Positions 1-9,652 are shown, counted from the stretch's first letter. The stretch is 64,000 nt of DNA from Mitsuaria chitosanitabida ATCC BAA-476 = NBRC 102408 (GCF_001598255.1 NZ_BCYP01000024.1:124001-188000), one strand, 5' to 3'. The notes: generated by a model not told the origin, from the sequence alone. Made by a program: numbers and translations.

Positions 1-525
1 CTGCGCTCGGCGCCGGGCCACGGCTCGAGCTTCATGCTGAACGTGACCGCCGCCGACATCAGCGCCGTGCGCCCCGACGCGGCGCCGCGCCACGGGCCCT
101 CGCTGCCGCCGGTGCGGGTGCTGGTGATCGACGACGAGGAGCCGGTCCGCGTGGCCATGCACGCGCTGCTGAGCGCGCACGGCTGCCAGGTGCTGGTGGC
201 CGGCTCGACGCGCGAGGGCCTGCTCAAGAGCATGGGTCAGCAGCCCGATCTGCTGCTGACCGACTTCCGGCTGCGCGGCGGCGAGGACGGCATCAGCGCC
301 GTCCGCTCCCTGCGCAGCGCCTTCCCGGGCCTGCCGGCGCTGCTGATCAGCGGCGACACCGCGCCCGAACGCCTGCGTGACGCCCACCAGGCCGGACTGA
401 CCCTGCTGCACAAGCCGGTCACGGAGGAACAGCTGATTAACGCGATGCAGGCCGCGCTGGCCGAGCACCGCAGGGAGGGTTCCGATGTCACGTCCGTTCG
501 AGGAGGCGCCGCCAGCCCGGCCTGA
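1..525 (+). CDS. C-terminal part of hybrid sensor histidine kinase (receiver domain), partial
   Basis: The reading frame is open from the first base, so the gene begins upstream of the window. The first residues (LRSAPGHGSSF) look like the end of a histidine-kinase ATPase domain (G-x-G-S-x-F box), followed by a linker and a complete receiver domain. In window numbering the receiver shows the acidic pair D44-D45, phospho-acceptor D88 in LLLTDFRLR, S117 in LLISGDT and K138 in LLHKPV. The protein is probably a hybrid kinase that phosphorylates its own receiver or passes phosphate onward; a response regulator with a different N-terminus cannot be excluded. The next gene starts 41 bases before this stop, so the two are probably co-transcribed. 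Confidence 0.8.
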   Translation: MRSAPGHGSSFMLNVTAADISAVRPDAAPRHGPSLPPVRVLVIDDEEPVRVAMHALLSAHGCQVLVAGSTREGLLKSMGQQPDLLLTDFRLRGGEDGISAVRSLRSAFPGLPALLISGDTAPERLRDAHQAGLTLLHKPVTEEQLINAMQAALAEHRREGSDVTSVRGGAASPA

Positions 526-3500
526 TCGCGCCTCGTCTTCACCCCCCGCGCCGCCGGCCGATCCCGGCGGCGCGCGTCCGTTCGCCGCGCCCGACGCGGC
601 CGATGCCTCCACACGCGCGCGCGCCTCGGCGTCGCGGGACGACGCGCGCCCCTTCGGCACGCGCTGGTTGTCGCGGCCGCTCGAGGACTGGATGGCCGAG
701 CGCTACGCCGAGCCCGAGCCCGGCCCCGCGGCGGTCGACGTGCTGGTCGTGGGCAGCGGCTACGGCGGCGCGGCCGCGGCCCATGCGCTCGCCGGCCGGC
801 GCGATGCCGAGGGGCGAGCGCAACGCCTGGTCGTGCTCGAGCGCGGCCGCGAGTACCTGCCGGGATCCTTCCCCAACCGCTTCGCCGAGCTGGCCGGCCA
901 CGTGCGCCTCGCCACGGCCGGCGGCGATTCGCCGGCGGGTCGGCGTGAAGGGCTCTTCGACCTGCGCATCGGCCCCGACGTCTGCGTCGCGCTGGGCAAC
1001 GGTCTGGGCGGCGGCTCGCTGATCAACGCGGGCGTGATGGAGCGCCCCGATCCGGGCGTGTTCCGCGAGCCCGGCTGGCCCCAGGTCTTCCTGGACGAGG
1101 ACCTGACGCCCTGGTTCGAGCGCGCCGAGCGCCACCTGGGCGTGCGCGACGCCGACGGCGACAACACCATCGAGCGCCTGCGCGGCCACAAGCCGCGCCG
1201 GTTGGAGGCGCTGCGCGCGCTGGATCCCGCGCGCACGCGGCCGGTGCGCATCCAGGTGGCCTTCGACGAACAGCCGCGCGGCGCGGCGGCCTGGGCGCAT
1301 CGCGCCTGCACCGCCTGCGGCGACTGCGCCACCGGCTGCAACCACGAGGCCAAGCAGTCGCTGGACACCAGCCTGCTGCTGCAGGCCTGGCGCCAAGGCG
1401 CCGAGCTGGTCTGCGGCGCCAGCGTCGAGAGCCTGGAGGCGGTGCCCGGTGTCGGCTGGCGCGTCCGGGTGCAGCACACCGACGAGCTGCTGCGCGATCG
1501 ACAGGGCGAGCCCTTCGAGGTCATCGCGCGCCGCGTGGTGCTGGCCGCGGGCAGCCTGGGATCGACCGAGATCCTGATGCGCTCGCGCGATCGCGGGCTA
1601 CCGCTGTCGCGGATGCTGGGCCAGGCCTTCTCGGCCAACGGCGACGTGATCACCGTCGGCCACGACCTGCCGAAGGCGGTGCACGCCGTCGCCGACGAGC
1701 GCCAGCCGGCGCGCGCCCGCGAGGTCGGCCCCACCATCACCGCGATGCTGTCGGCGGGCACCGACCATGTGGTGCAGGACCTGGCGATCCCCGGCGCGCT
1801 GCGGCCGCTCTTCGAGGAGAGCTTCGCGCTGGCCGGCACGCTGGACGCGCTGAGCCGCGCCAATGCGGGGCCGCACGAGGAGCGCGAGGACTTCGACGAC
1901 CCCTTCGCGGTGCGGCCCTCGGTGACCGACCGCTACCTGCCCATGGCCATCATCGGCCGCGACAGCGGCACCGGCCGGTTGACGCTGAAGGACGGCTGCG
2001 AGGAACCCGGCAGCCTGCAGGTCGCCTGGCCCGGGTTGCGCGACGAGCCCGCGGTGGCGCGCCGTCACGAGCTGCTCGAGCGCCGCCTGCGGCCGCTGGG
2101 CGCGCGGCTGCTGCGCAATCCGATGTGGCAGCTGCTGCCGCAGGAGATGGCCTTCCTGATGTCGGGCGCGCGCGGGCCGATGATCAGCGTGCATCCGCTG
2201 GGTGGCTGCTCGATGGGCGACATCGGCGCGGACGGCGTCGTCGATTCCCACGGACGCGTCTTCGCGGGCGAGGGCGTCGCGGTCCACGAGGGGCTGGTCG
2301 TGCTCGATGGCGCGATCGTGCCGACCTCGCTGGGCATCAATCCGGCGCTGACCATCAGCGCGCTCGCGGAGCGCGCGCTCGATCGGCTGGTGACGCTCTG
2401 GGGCCTGGACGGCGCCGCTCCCGCGCCGACGCGCCGGGAACGTGTGCGACCGCGCTTCAGCGATGTCGCGCGCGACGAGGCCGCCCCCGACTCGCCCACG
2501 ATCGTCGAGGTGCGCGAGCGGCTGGGCGGCTTCGTGCGCTGGCCCGGCGCGACGGGCTCGCCGCTGAAGTACCTGGAGCTGTGCTTCGTCTATCAGCCCA
2601 AGGCGGTGGCCGAGCTGCTGCGGCCGGGGCCCGCGCGCAAGCTGGTCTCGGCGCCCGGCAGCATGCTGCGCGTGTTCGAGGCCCGCGAGACGCGGCCCGG
2701 GCACTTCGAGATCGTCGGCCCGCGCGCCGGCGACGGCCGCCTGTGGCCGCACGTCGAGCGCGGCGACGACAACGCGCTGTTCACCGTGCCCATCGTGGCG
2801 GGCGAGCTGGCGATCTTCCAGCGCGAGGCCTCCAGTCCGCTGCGACGCCACGCGCGCGGACTCTGGGCCTGGTTCATGAACCGCGGCCTGCGCGACAGCT
2901 GGCAGGGTCTGGTCGACTGGGCCGGCGGCCGCAGCGCGCCGAAGGCGCCGGGGGATCCGTCCTCGGGCGTGTGGGCCCGCATCGTCAACGCCTGGCATCT
3001 GTCGGGCCACGCGGGCGAGGCGCGCCTGATGCGCTACACCGTCCGCATCGACGACACGGCCGAGTTGCCCGCGTGGGCGCAAGGCCTGCGCCACAAGACG
3101 CTGGGCGGGTACAAGCGCATCAGCTACACGCGGCGCGGCAATCCGTGGGCGCAGCTGAGCCGCATGAAGCTCGAGCCGGTGGCCGGCCTAGCGCCGCCGC
3201 CGGGGGCGCGCGACATCCAGCTCGACCTGGACCTGCACCACCTCGCGCGCGAGCGCATGCCGCTGCTGCGCATCCGCCAGGCGCGCGACATCCCGTCGGG
3301 CGTGCGGGACGTCGGCGCGCTGATGGCCTACATCGCGCGCATGACCCTCGGTCTGCATGTGTGGACCTTCCGCAAGCCCGACACGCCGCCGCCGCGCCGC
3401 ATCGACCGGCTGCCGGGCAGCGTGCCCGGCCTGCCCGAGCCCACCGTCATCGAGATGGCCACCGGCCGCTGGGGCGATGCCGGCGCGCAGCGCCAGGACC

Positions 3501-4648
3501 TGGACCGCCCCGCGCGCGACGACGACGACCGGCCGGTCATCGTCCGCCTGACCCGCTACGCGCGGACCGGCGGCACGCCGGTGCTCTTCCTCCACGGCTA
3601 CAGCGCGAGCGGCACGACCTTCGCGCACCACTCGGTGCAGCCGGGGCCGGCCAAGCTGCTGTGGGACCAGGGCTACGACGTGTGGATCGTGGACATGCGC
3701 ACCAGCGCCGGCCTGCCCACCGCGAAGCTGCCCTGGACCTTCGAGGAGGCCGCCTTCAACGACATCCCGCTGGCCGTCGACCGGGTGCTGCGCGAGACGG
3801 GTCGTGAGCGACTGCATGTCTTCGCGCACTGCATGGGCTCGGTGATGCTGCACATGGCGCTGCTGGAGCCGCGCGAGCAGCCCTGGGAGCGCTTCTACGC
3901 GCTGCGTCGCGGGCTGATGGGGAAGATCTCGAAGCTGGTGATCTCGCAGGTCACGCCGCTGATGGTGATGTCGCCGACGAACAGCCTGCGCGGCGTGCTG
4001 ATGCAGTACCTGCGGCCCTACCTGCCGTTGCAGGACTTCGCCTTCCGGCCCGAGGGCCAGCCCTCGCTGCTCGACCAGGTGACCGACCGGCTGCTGTCCA
4101 GCCTGCCCTACCCGGACGCGGAGTTCGACATCGAGAACCCGCCCCCCTGGCCGATCTGGAAGATGAAGCGCACGCCCTGGACGGGGACGCGGCATCGGAT
4201 GGACCTGCTCTACGGACGCGACTTCGCGATCACCAACGTCGACCAGCCGGTCTTCGATTTCATCGACGATCACTTCGGCCCGCTGAACATGGACACGGTG
4301 GCGCAGGCGGTGCACTTCGCGCGCTGTCACGAGATCACCGACTGGCAGGGCGCGAGCGTCTATCTGGACAGCCTGGCCAAGAGCCTGGCGATGCTCAAGT
4401 CCTTCCCGGTGCTGTCGCTGCACGGCGAGCAGAACGGCCTGTGCAGCGCCGACAGCGCCGAGCTGCTGGCCGACTACTACGCGCAGTCGGCCCCGGGCCG
4501 CTACCACTACCGCGTCATCGCGGGCCACGGCCATCAGGACTGCCTGATCGGCCGCGACATCGAGACCAAGGTCTTCCCCTACGTGCTGGCCTTCCTGGCC
4601 GACGAGCACGGCGATCGCGACGGGGCGCGGGAAGGAGAGGGCACATGA
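485..4648 (+). CDS. GMC-family FAD oxidoreductase fused to an alpha/beta hydrolase (cholesterol-oxidase-like)
   Basis: A 1387-residue fusion. Residues about 80-650 are a GMC flavoprotein: dinucleotide motif GSGYGG at 90-95, a four-cysteine cluster (C275, C278, C281, C285; C-x2-C-x2-C-x3-C) and the C-terminal HPLGGCSMG and SLGINPALT boxes of cholesterol-oxidase-like members. Residues about 660-1000 match no family I recognise. Residues about 1010-1387 are an alpha/beta hydrolase (VLFLHGYSASG) whose nucleophile elbow is AHCMGS, with C1116 where most hydrolases have serine, then HGEQNGLC and GHGHQDC near the end. The likely role is oxidation of a sterol-like or other hydrophobic alcohol plus hydrolysis or acyl transfer; the substrate is unknown. 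The start follows GGGAGG at a normal distance. The stop overlaps the next start (ATGA). Confidence 0.85.
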   Translation: MSRPFEEAPPARPDRASSSPPAPPADPGGARPFAAPDAADASTRARASASRDDARPFGTRWLSRPLEDWMAERYAEPEPGPAAVDVLVVGSGYGGAAAAHALAGRRDAEGRAQRLVVLERGREYLPGSFPNRFAELAGHVRLATAGGDSPAGRREGLFDLRIGPDVCVALGNGLGGGSLINAGVMERPDPGVFREPGWPQVFLDEDLTPWFERAERHLGVRDADGDNTIERLRGHKPRRLEALRALDPARTRPVRIQVAFDEQPRGAAAWAHRACTACGDCATGCNHEAKQSLDTSLLLQAWRQGAELVCGASVESLEAVPGVGWRVRVQHTDELLRDRQGEPFEVIARRVVLAAGSLGSTEILMRSRDRGLPLSRMLGQAFSANGDVITVGHDLPKAVHAVADERQPARAREVGPTITAMLSAGTDHVVQDLAIPGALRPLFEESFALAGTLDALSRANAGPHEEREDFDDPFAVRPSVTDRYLPMAIIGRDSGTGRLTLKDGCEEPGSLQVAWPGLRDEPAVARRHELLERRLRPLGARLLRNPMWQLLPQEMAFLMSGARGPMISVHPLGGCSMGDIGADGVVDSHGRVFAGEGVAVHEGLVVLDGAIVPTSLGINPALTISALAERALDRLVTLWGLDGAAPAPTRRERVRPRFSDVARDEAAPDSPTIVEVRERLGGFVRWPGATGSPLKYLELCFVYQPKAVAELLRPGPARKLVSAPGSMLRVFEARETRPGHFEIVGPRAGDGRLWPHVERGDDNALFTVPIVAGELAIFQREASSPLRRHARGLWAWFMNRGLRDSWQGLVDWAGGRSAPKAPGDPSSGVWARIVNAWHLSGHAGEARLMRYTVRIDDTAELPAWAQGLRHKTLGGYKRISYTRRGNPWAQLSRMKLEPVAGLAPPPGARDIQLDLDLHHLARERMPLLRIRQARDIPSGVRDVGALMAYIARMTLGLHVWTFRKPDTPPPRRIDRLPGSVPGLPEPTVIEMATGRWGDAGAQRQDLDRPARDDDDRPVIVRLTRYARTGGTPVLFLHGYSASGTTFAHHSVQPGPAKLLWDQGYDVWIVDMRTSAGLPTAKLPWTFEEAAFNDIPLAVDRVLRETGRERLHVFAHCMGSVMLHMALLEPREQPWERFYALRRGLMGKISKLVISQVTPLMVMSPTNSLRGVLMQYLRPYLPLQDFAFRPEGQPSLLDQVTDRLLSSLPYPDAEFDIENPPPWPIWKMKRTPWTGTRHRMDLLYGRDFAITNVDQPVFDFIDDHFGPLNMDTVAQAVHFARCHEITDWQGASVYLDSLAKSLAMLKSFPVLSLHGEQNGLCSADSAELLADYYAQSAPGRYHYRVIAGHGHQDCLIGRDIETKVFPYVLAFLADEHGDRDGAREGEGT

Positions 4649-6390
4649 GCACGATCACCGCGCCGATGGTGGGCACGACCCTGCAGGCGCTGACGGCGCC
4701 GCCCGCGCGCGAGGTCGAACGGACCTTGCTGGTCTGCGCCGACGCGCCCTGGCATCGCGTTGAGCATGCCGCGCCCGAGGGCGACCGGGTGCCGCTGCTC
4801 AGCGCGCTGCGGCCGGAGCGCGGCTGGCCGCACTGGCTGCTGCGCGTGCCGATGCGGTGGTGCGGCGACTCGCGCTTCGAGCGCCTGGCCGATGTCGACT
4901 GGCAGGTCGAGGCCTTCGTGCCGCCCGCGCTGGGACAGCCGGGCGAGCCCTGGCGCTTCTCGCTCGACGTGACGCGCTTCCCGCCGCCCGCGCCGCGCGC
5001 GGGTCGCGCGGCGCCCGAGGACCTGCCCCTCGAGATGAACGGGCTTCTGCTGCTCGGGCTCTATCTGGAGCCGCGCGCCGTCGCGATGGAAGGCGAGCGC
5101 CAGGGCGTCATGCACGAGCTCGACCGCGAGGAACTGCGCCAGCAGGTCGACGGGGCGCTGGAGGAACTGCTCGCGCTGCCGCCGCATCGCTGGGCGCACG
5201 GCTTCGTGCCCTCGCCGGGCGAGCCCGACGCGCAGGACCGCGCGGCGGCGCAGGCCGATGGCGCGGAAGAGGCCGAGGGCGTGTGCTTCGTCGTGGCCGC
5301 CTGCCAGTACCCGCCGGGCATCCTGGACGTCAGCCCCGGCTGCGAGCTGGACCCGGCGCAGGCCGGACCCGCGCTGGCCGCGATGGCCCGCATGCACCGC
5401 TTCGCGCGCTCGACGACGCTGGGGCGGCGTTGCTCGCTGGTGCTGTTCGCGGGCGATCAGATCTACGCCGACGCGAGCGGCGGGCTGGCCGACTCGCGCA
5501 GCGGCGTCGAGCGGTACGCCCGCAGCTACAACGAGTTCAAGGCCGGTCCGGCGCGCCTGCTGCCGCCGACGGTGGCCCGCGTGGTCCATGGCATCGACGA
5601 TCACGAGATCATCGACAACTGGGAGCCCGGCCATCGCGACGGCAACGGGCCCTGGTTCCAGGTGGCGCGCCAGGCGGCCTGGGATCACCGCTGGGAGGCC
5701 GGCGCGCGCGTCGGCGGCCCCGAGACCCTGTGGCACGACTTCGACTGGCGCGGCGCGTCCTTCTTCATCGCCGACGCGCGCTGCGAGCGCGAGGCCCGGC
5801 GCGTCGCGAACTGGTCGACGGCGCGGATGTGGTCCGCGGTGCAGCGCGACGCCTTCGCCGAGTGGCTGGGCCGCAGCGCGGGCCGGCGGCGCTTCATGCT
5901 GTGCGGCTCGCTGCCGTTGCCGCGGCGACGCACGACGGCGGAGCATCCGGCCAGCAGCCTGCGCTCCGACGCCTGGGACGGCTACCCGCACAGCCTGCAC
6001 GAGCTGCTCGGCGAGATCTGGCGCGCGCGCGCCGCCGGGCTGACCTTCCTGTCCGGCGACGAGCACCGCTCGGGCTGGGTGAGCGCCGAGATCTCGGCGG
6101 TCGACGGCGAGGCCGCGCCGGTGCGCATCCACTCGGTCCACAGCTCCGCGCTCTATGCGCCGTGGCCGTTCGCGATCACGGCCGCGGAGGAACTCGCCGC
6201 GCCGGAGGCCTTCGAGTTCGACGGACCCGACGGGCGGCGCCTGCGCTGCGTGGTCAGCGCCTGGGACGATCACCCCGGCGACGGCTTCGCGGTGCTGCGC
6301 GTGCGAGGGAGTGCGGTGGAGCTGTGGTTCGATCGGGCAGGGGCGCCGGTGGACGATGGGGAAACCCCCCATGCGACACTCCCCCGATGA
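4645..6390 (+). CDS. PhoD-like metallophosphatase (alkaline phosphatase D-related)
   Basis: 581 residues. The C-terminal two-thirds has metallophosphoesterase landmarks of the PhoD type: VLFAGDQIYAD (D271), HGIDDHEIIDNWE (about 315-327) and FLSGDEHRSGW (D472, E473, H474), which would supply metal ligands. The N-terminal ~190 residues are variable. There is no signal peptide or Tat motif, unlike classical secreted PhoD, so a cytoplasmic phosphodiesterase or phosphatase is more likely. The start is fixed by the ATGA overlap with the GMC/hydrolase gene and by a GGAGAGG ribosome site; the stop overlaps the next gene in the same way. The substrate is unknown; neighbours suggest lipid or polyphosphate-related chemistry. 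Confidence 0.8.
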   Translation: MSTITAPMVGTTLQALTAPPAREVERTLLVCADAPWHRVEHAAPEGDRVPLLSALRPERGWPHWLLRVPMRWCGDSRFERLADVDWQVEAFVPPALGQPGEPWRFSLDVTRFPPPAPRAGRAAPEDLPLEMNGLLLLGLYLEPRAVAMEGERQGVMHELDREELRQQVDGALEELLALPPHRWAHGFVPSPGEPDAQDRAAAQADGAEEAEGVCFVVAACQYPPGILDVSPGCELDPAQAGPALAAMARMHRFARSTTLGRRCSLVLFAGDQIYADASGGLADSRSGVERYARSYNEFKAGPARLLPPTVARVVHGIDDHEIIDNWEPGHRDGNGPWFQVARQAAWDHRWEAGARVGGPETLWHDFDWRGASFFIADARCEREARRVANWSTARMWSAVQRDAFAEWLGRSAGRRRFMLCGSLPLPRRRTTAEHPASSLRSDAWDGYPHSLHELLGEIWRARAAGLTFLSGDEHRSGWVSAEISAVDGEAAPVRIHSVHSSALYAPWPFAITAAEELAAPEAFEFDGPDGRRLRCVVSAWDDHPGDGFAVLRVRGSAVELWFDRAGAPVDDGETPHATLPR

Positions 6391-7931
6391 ACGAAATCGA
6401 GCTCCGCTTCCAGATCCCCGAATCGCAATGGCCGGCCGTGCGGCGCTGGGTCGCGGGGGATGCCCGGTCCACCCCGGTACAGGAGCGGCTGCAGGCCTCC
6501 TACTTCGACACCGTGGATCGCGACCTGGCCCATGCGGGCTTCGCGCTGCGCCTGCGTCGCGAGGGCGAGGTCTGGGTGCAGACGCTCAAGGGCGCCGCGC
6601 CCGACGGCATGACGCGCCTGGAGCACAACGTGCCGCTGGGCGCCGAGGCGCCCACGCTCGACGTGGCCCGTCACGCGGACCATCCCGCCGGACAGGCGCT
6701 GCAGCAGCTGCTGGCCCGACTGCCCGAGGGCGCGCTGCAGCCGCTGTTCCGCACCGACATCACCCGGCTCTCGCGCTCGATGCGCACGAAGTTCGGCACG
6801 GTCGAGCTGGCGCTCGATCACGGCGCGCTGCTCGCCGGCGAGGGCGACACGCTGCGTTCGACGCCGGTGTCCGAAGTGGAGATCGAGCTCAAGAGCGGCG
6901 AGGCCCGCGCGGTGCTGGAAGTCGCGCGCCAATGGGCGGTCGAGCGCTTCGGCCTGACGCTGGAGCTGCGCACCAAGGCGCTGCGCGGCGACCTGCTCGC
7001 GCGCCAGCTGGATTGCGCGCCGGTCTCGGTCTCGTCCGCCCTTCACTGGACCGGCGACATGAGCCGCGACGACGCGCTGCACGTGCTGCTGCGCGAGTCG
7101 CTGGAGCCCATCGTCGGCAACGCCTCGCAGATCGCCAGCGGCCGCCACCAGCCGGAGCACCTGCATCAGCTGCGCGTCGGTCTGCGTCGCCTGCGCGCGG
7201 GTCTGCGCCTGCTGGCCGAGGACGGGGACGTCGCGCTGCAGGCGCTCGCGGACGGCGCGGGCGCGCTGTCGCGCGACCTCACCGTGGCCCGCGACGCCGA
7301 TGCCCAGGCGGAAGCCGCGTGGCGCGTGGCGATGCTCGCCGCGTGGCACGCCGAGCGGCCGTCGGCCGCCGTGGAGTCCGGGACCGCTCGACCCGTCGAC
7401 GTCGCCGCGCTGCTGCACGCGAGGAACGTGCAGGGCTGGATGCTCGCGATCATCGGCTGGCTGGCCCGCCCGGCGCCCGAGACGCACGAGGACCTGGCCA
7501 TCGTCCACGCGCGCATCGACGCGTGGCGCGCCGCGGCCGACCAGCAGATCAAGCGCTTCGATCGACTCGACACCGAGGGGCGACATCATCTGCGCCGTCG
7601 CCTGCGCAAGATCCGTCTGGCGCTCGAGCTCGCGATCGCGCTGCCGGGCGGCGCCGCCGGCGCTCGTCTCTCGAAGAAGGCCTTGGCGTCGCGCGGGCGG
7701 CTGCTCGCGCAGGTGCACGAGGCGCAGCAGAGGCTGGGCGCGCTGAACGATCTGGAGGTCGGACTCGCCGAGGCGCGCGAGCAGCTCGCGCTGGCCATGG
7801 CCCGGGGCGACGTGCCTGCCGCCGCGCAGGCGGGCTTCGCGCTGGGCTATCTGCGGCCGCGTCAGGCGCAGGCGCTGGAGAAGGCGGCCAAGGCCGTCGG
7901 CCGCGTCAAGCCGGTCGGCCGCAAGGGCTGA
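6387..7931 (+). CDS. CYTH and CHAD domain protein
   Basis: 514 residues. The N-terminal ~200 residues are a CYTH (triphosphate tunnel) domain beginning MNEIELRF, the family's ExExK signature with R in place of K, followed by the charged strands typical of inorganic triphosphatases. Residues about 225-510 form a CHAD domain: helical, with many conserved His and Arg such as HQLRVGLRRLRAGLRL and RHHLRRRLRKIRLALEL. CHAD domains are known to bind polyphosphate, and CYTH-CHAD fusions are usually called triphosphatases. The start overlaps the PhoD-like stop (ATGA), so translation is probably coupled. This is the last gene of the run; the next gene lies on the opposite strand. Confidence 0.88.
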   Translation: MNEIELRFQIPESQWPAVRRWVAGDARSTPVQERLQASYFDTVDRDLAHAGFALRLRREGEVWVQTLKGAAPDGMTRLEHNVPLGAEAPTLDVARHADHPAGQALQQLLARLPEGALQPLFRTDITRLSRSMRTKFGTVELALDHGALLAGEGDTLRSTPVSEVEIELKSGEARAVLEVARQWAVERFGLTLELRTKALRGDLLARQLDCAPVSVSSALHWTGDMSRDDALHVLLRESLEPIVGNASQIASGRHQPEHLHQLRVGLRRLRAGLRLLAEDGDVALQALADGAGALSRDLTVARDADAQAEAAWRVAMLAAWHAERPSAAVESGTARPVDVAALLHARNVQGWMLAIIGWLARPAPETHEDLAIVHARIDAWRAAADQQIKRFDRLDTEGRHHLRRRLRKIRLALELAIALPGGAAGARLSKKALASRGRLLAQVHEAQQRLGALNDLEVGLAEAREQLALAMARGDVPAAAQAGFALGYLRPRQAQALEKAAKAVGRVKPVGRKG

Positions 7932-7986
7932 TCCCGGACACCATCGACGGGCGCGCGCCGCGTCGACGGTCCCCGGGAGGGGCGCG

Positions 7987-8721
7987 TCAGGCGCCGCCGC
8001 GGAGGTGACGCAGGCCGCCGAGCATCTCGTGCACGTCGTGCGTCATGACGGCGAGGAAGGCCGCCAGGCCGATGTAGTAGGCGGCGTACTCCCACTTCAC
8101 GCGGGTCGGGACCGCATAGTAGGTGAGGGCCTCCTCCGAATCGGCCCGGTACTTCCAGGCCTTCATCAGCTGCGGCGCGGCCAGCAGCGCGATCACCAGC
8201 AGCATCGGGCTGGGCCGGTACAGGAACAGCGCGATCAGCACCGGCACGCCCGCGAACCAGATCCGCGGCGACAGCACCGCGGTGATGCGGCCGCCGTCGA
8301 AGGGCGACAGCGGGATCAGGTTGAACAGGTTCAGGAAGAAGCCGGCGTAGGACACGGCCAACAGCCAGTCCAGGTCCCAGCTGCGCGCCAGCAGGTAGCA
8401 GACGGTGGCGCCCACGGTGCCCAGCAGCGGCCCGCCCAGGCCGACGTAGGCCTCGGTCTGCGCGTCGTGCGGCATCTGCTTGAGCTCCACCCAGGCACCG
8501 ACGAAGGGGATGAAGGTCGGCAGTCCGACGTTCAAGCCCTTCTGGCGCGCCGCGATGAAGTGCCCCATCTCGTGCACGAACAGCAGCGCGATGAAGCCCA
8601 CCGCGTAGCGCCAGCCGAAGATCCAGGCATAGACCAGCACCGACAGCAGCATGGTCCCGCCGCTGAACAGCAGCTTGCCGAACTTGGCGCCGGAGAAGAG
8701 CAGCAGCAAGAGCTTGATCAT
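7987..8721 (-). CDS. site-2 protease family membrane metalloprotease (M50)
   Basis: 244 residues, mostly hydrophobic with about five or six membrane segments. The zinc motif is HEMGH (H50, E51, H54) inside a membrane helix, and the third ligand sits in NLIPLSPFDGG (D142), as expected for M50/S2P-type intramembrane proteases. No PDZ domain is present, so it belongs to the small SpoIVFB/Rip-like class. These proteases cut membrane-bound proteins such as anti-sigma factors; the substrate is not evident here. It lies 16 bases downstream of the DUF2167 gene on the same strand, so the two probably form an operon. Confidence 0.85.
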   Translation of the reverse strand: MIKLLLLLFSGAKFGKLLFSGGTMLLSVLVYAWIFGWRYAVGFIALLFVHEMGHFIAARQKGLNVGLPTFIPFVGAWVELKQMPHDAQTEAYVGLGGPLLGTVGATVCYLLARSWDLDWLLAVSYAGFFLNLFNLIPLSPFDGGRITAVLSPRIWFAGVPVLIALFLYRPSPMLLVIALLAAPQLMKAWKYRADSEEALTYYAVPTRVKWEYAAYYIGLAAFLAVMTHDVHEMLGGLRHLRGGA

Positions 8722-8737
8722 GTCGGGCGCCGTCCGG

Positions 8738-9652
8738 TCAGACCGTCTCTTCGCTCTTCTTGCGACCGAAGAACTTCATGATCGCGCCGCCGAAGCCGAC
8801 CACCGCCAGCACGATGATCTTGGCGAACTTCAGGAAGAAGGCGCCGATCACCGCCAGCAGGCCCAGCTTCTTCGCGCCCACGCCCAGCACCAGCGCGGCC
8901 AGGCCGTACTCGGCGACATGGTCGGTGCTGGCGTTGAAGTCGGCGTAGCGCTTGCCGTTGTCGAACTCCAGCGCGCCCAGCAGCTGCTGCGCGTCGGCCT
9001 TGTACTTGGGCAGGTCGTCCAGGCCGGTGACCAGGTTCAGGCTCATGTAGCCCTCGCGGCCCAGGGCGTAGGTGTTGTAGTTGACGCCGGCCGGCTCGTT
9101 GGCCGGCGCGCCCACTTCGCGCGACTTCATCGCCCAGACCAGGCGGTGCGTGTCGGCCGCGTAGGTCGGCTCCTGCGCCCAGCCGGTGATCTCCAGCGCG
9201 CGGCCGCCCATCTTCTTGCGCTCCTCGTTGCTGGCCTCGGTGCCTTCCTTGAAGCTCTTGAGCATGTCGGCGGCGTCCCAGTGCTTGGCGTCGTCGTCCT
9301 TGATGTAGCCGGACTTCTCGAAGCGCATCGTCACGAACCAGTCGCCGTCGCCGCGCGGGAACACGATGCCGGCCAGGTCGCTGTAGTCGCCGGGGTTGCC
9401 CATCGCGTGCATCAGCTTGGCGGCGTGCGGCTGCGGGATGTAGACCTTGCCCTCGGGCAGGTGCAGCACGGCCTGGCCGGACAGCTTCACGTCCTGCGGA
9501 CCCTTGACGATGTCGTTCTGGGCGGCGGCGATGACCTGGGCGAACTCGTTGTCGCCGGCCTGGGCCGAGGCGCCGGTGGCAGCCAGCAAGGAGGCGCCGA
9601 GCGCCAGGGCGCCGGCCAGGGTCCGCATCCAGCGGAAGGGGGTGGTGGTCAT
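8738..9652 (-). CDS. DUF2167 membrane-anchored secreted protein
   Basis: 304 residues. A signal peptide ends near residue 30 (GASLLAATGASAQ). A soluble domain with features of DUF2167 follows (VYIPQPHAAKLM, SGYIKDDDAKHWDA, WAMKSREVG). A single C-terminal membrane span (about 265-290) is followed by a basic tail. The family is named only by domain and its biochemical role is unknown. The protein should sit mainly in the periplasm, anchored at its C-terminus. It is the upstream gene of a likely two-gene operon with the M50 protease, which makes it a possible partner or substrate of that protease; this is inference from position only. GGAGAGAA upstream of the ATG is a good ribosome site. Confidence 0.8.
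   Translation of the reverse strand: MTTTPFRWMRTLAGALALGASLLAATGASAQAGDNEFAQVIAAAQNDIVKGPQDVKLSGQAVLHLPEGKVYIPQPHAAKLMHAMGNPGDYSDLAGIVFPRGDGDWFVTMRFEKSGYIKDDDAKHWDAADMLKSFKEGTEASNEERKKMGGRALEITGWAQEPTYAADTHRLVWAMKSREVGAPANEPAGVNYNTYALGREGYMSLNLVTGLDDLPKYKADAQQLLGALEFDNGKRYADFNASTDHVAEYGLAALVLGVGAKKLGLLAVIGAFFLKFAKIIVLAVVGFGGAIMKFFGRKKSEETV

Noticed and set aside
2125..3807. 560-codon frame inside the GMC/hydrolase gene in another frame
   Set aside because: Arg/Ala/Gly-rich shadow of the real coding frame, no start signals or motifs.
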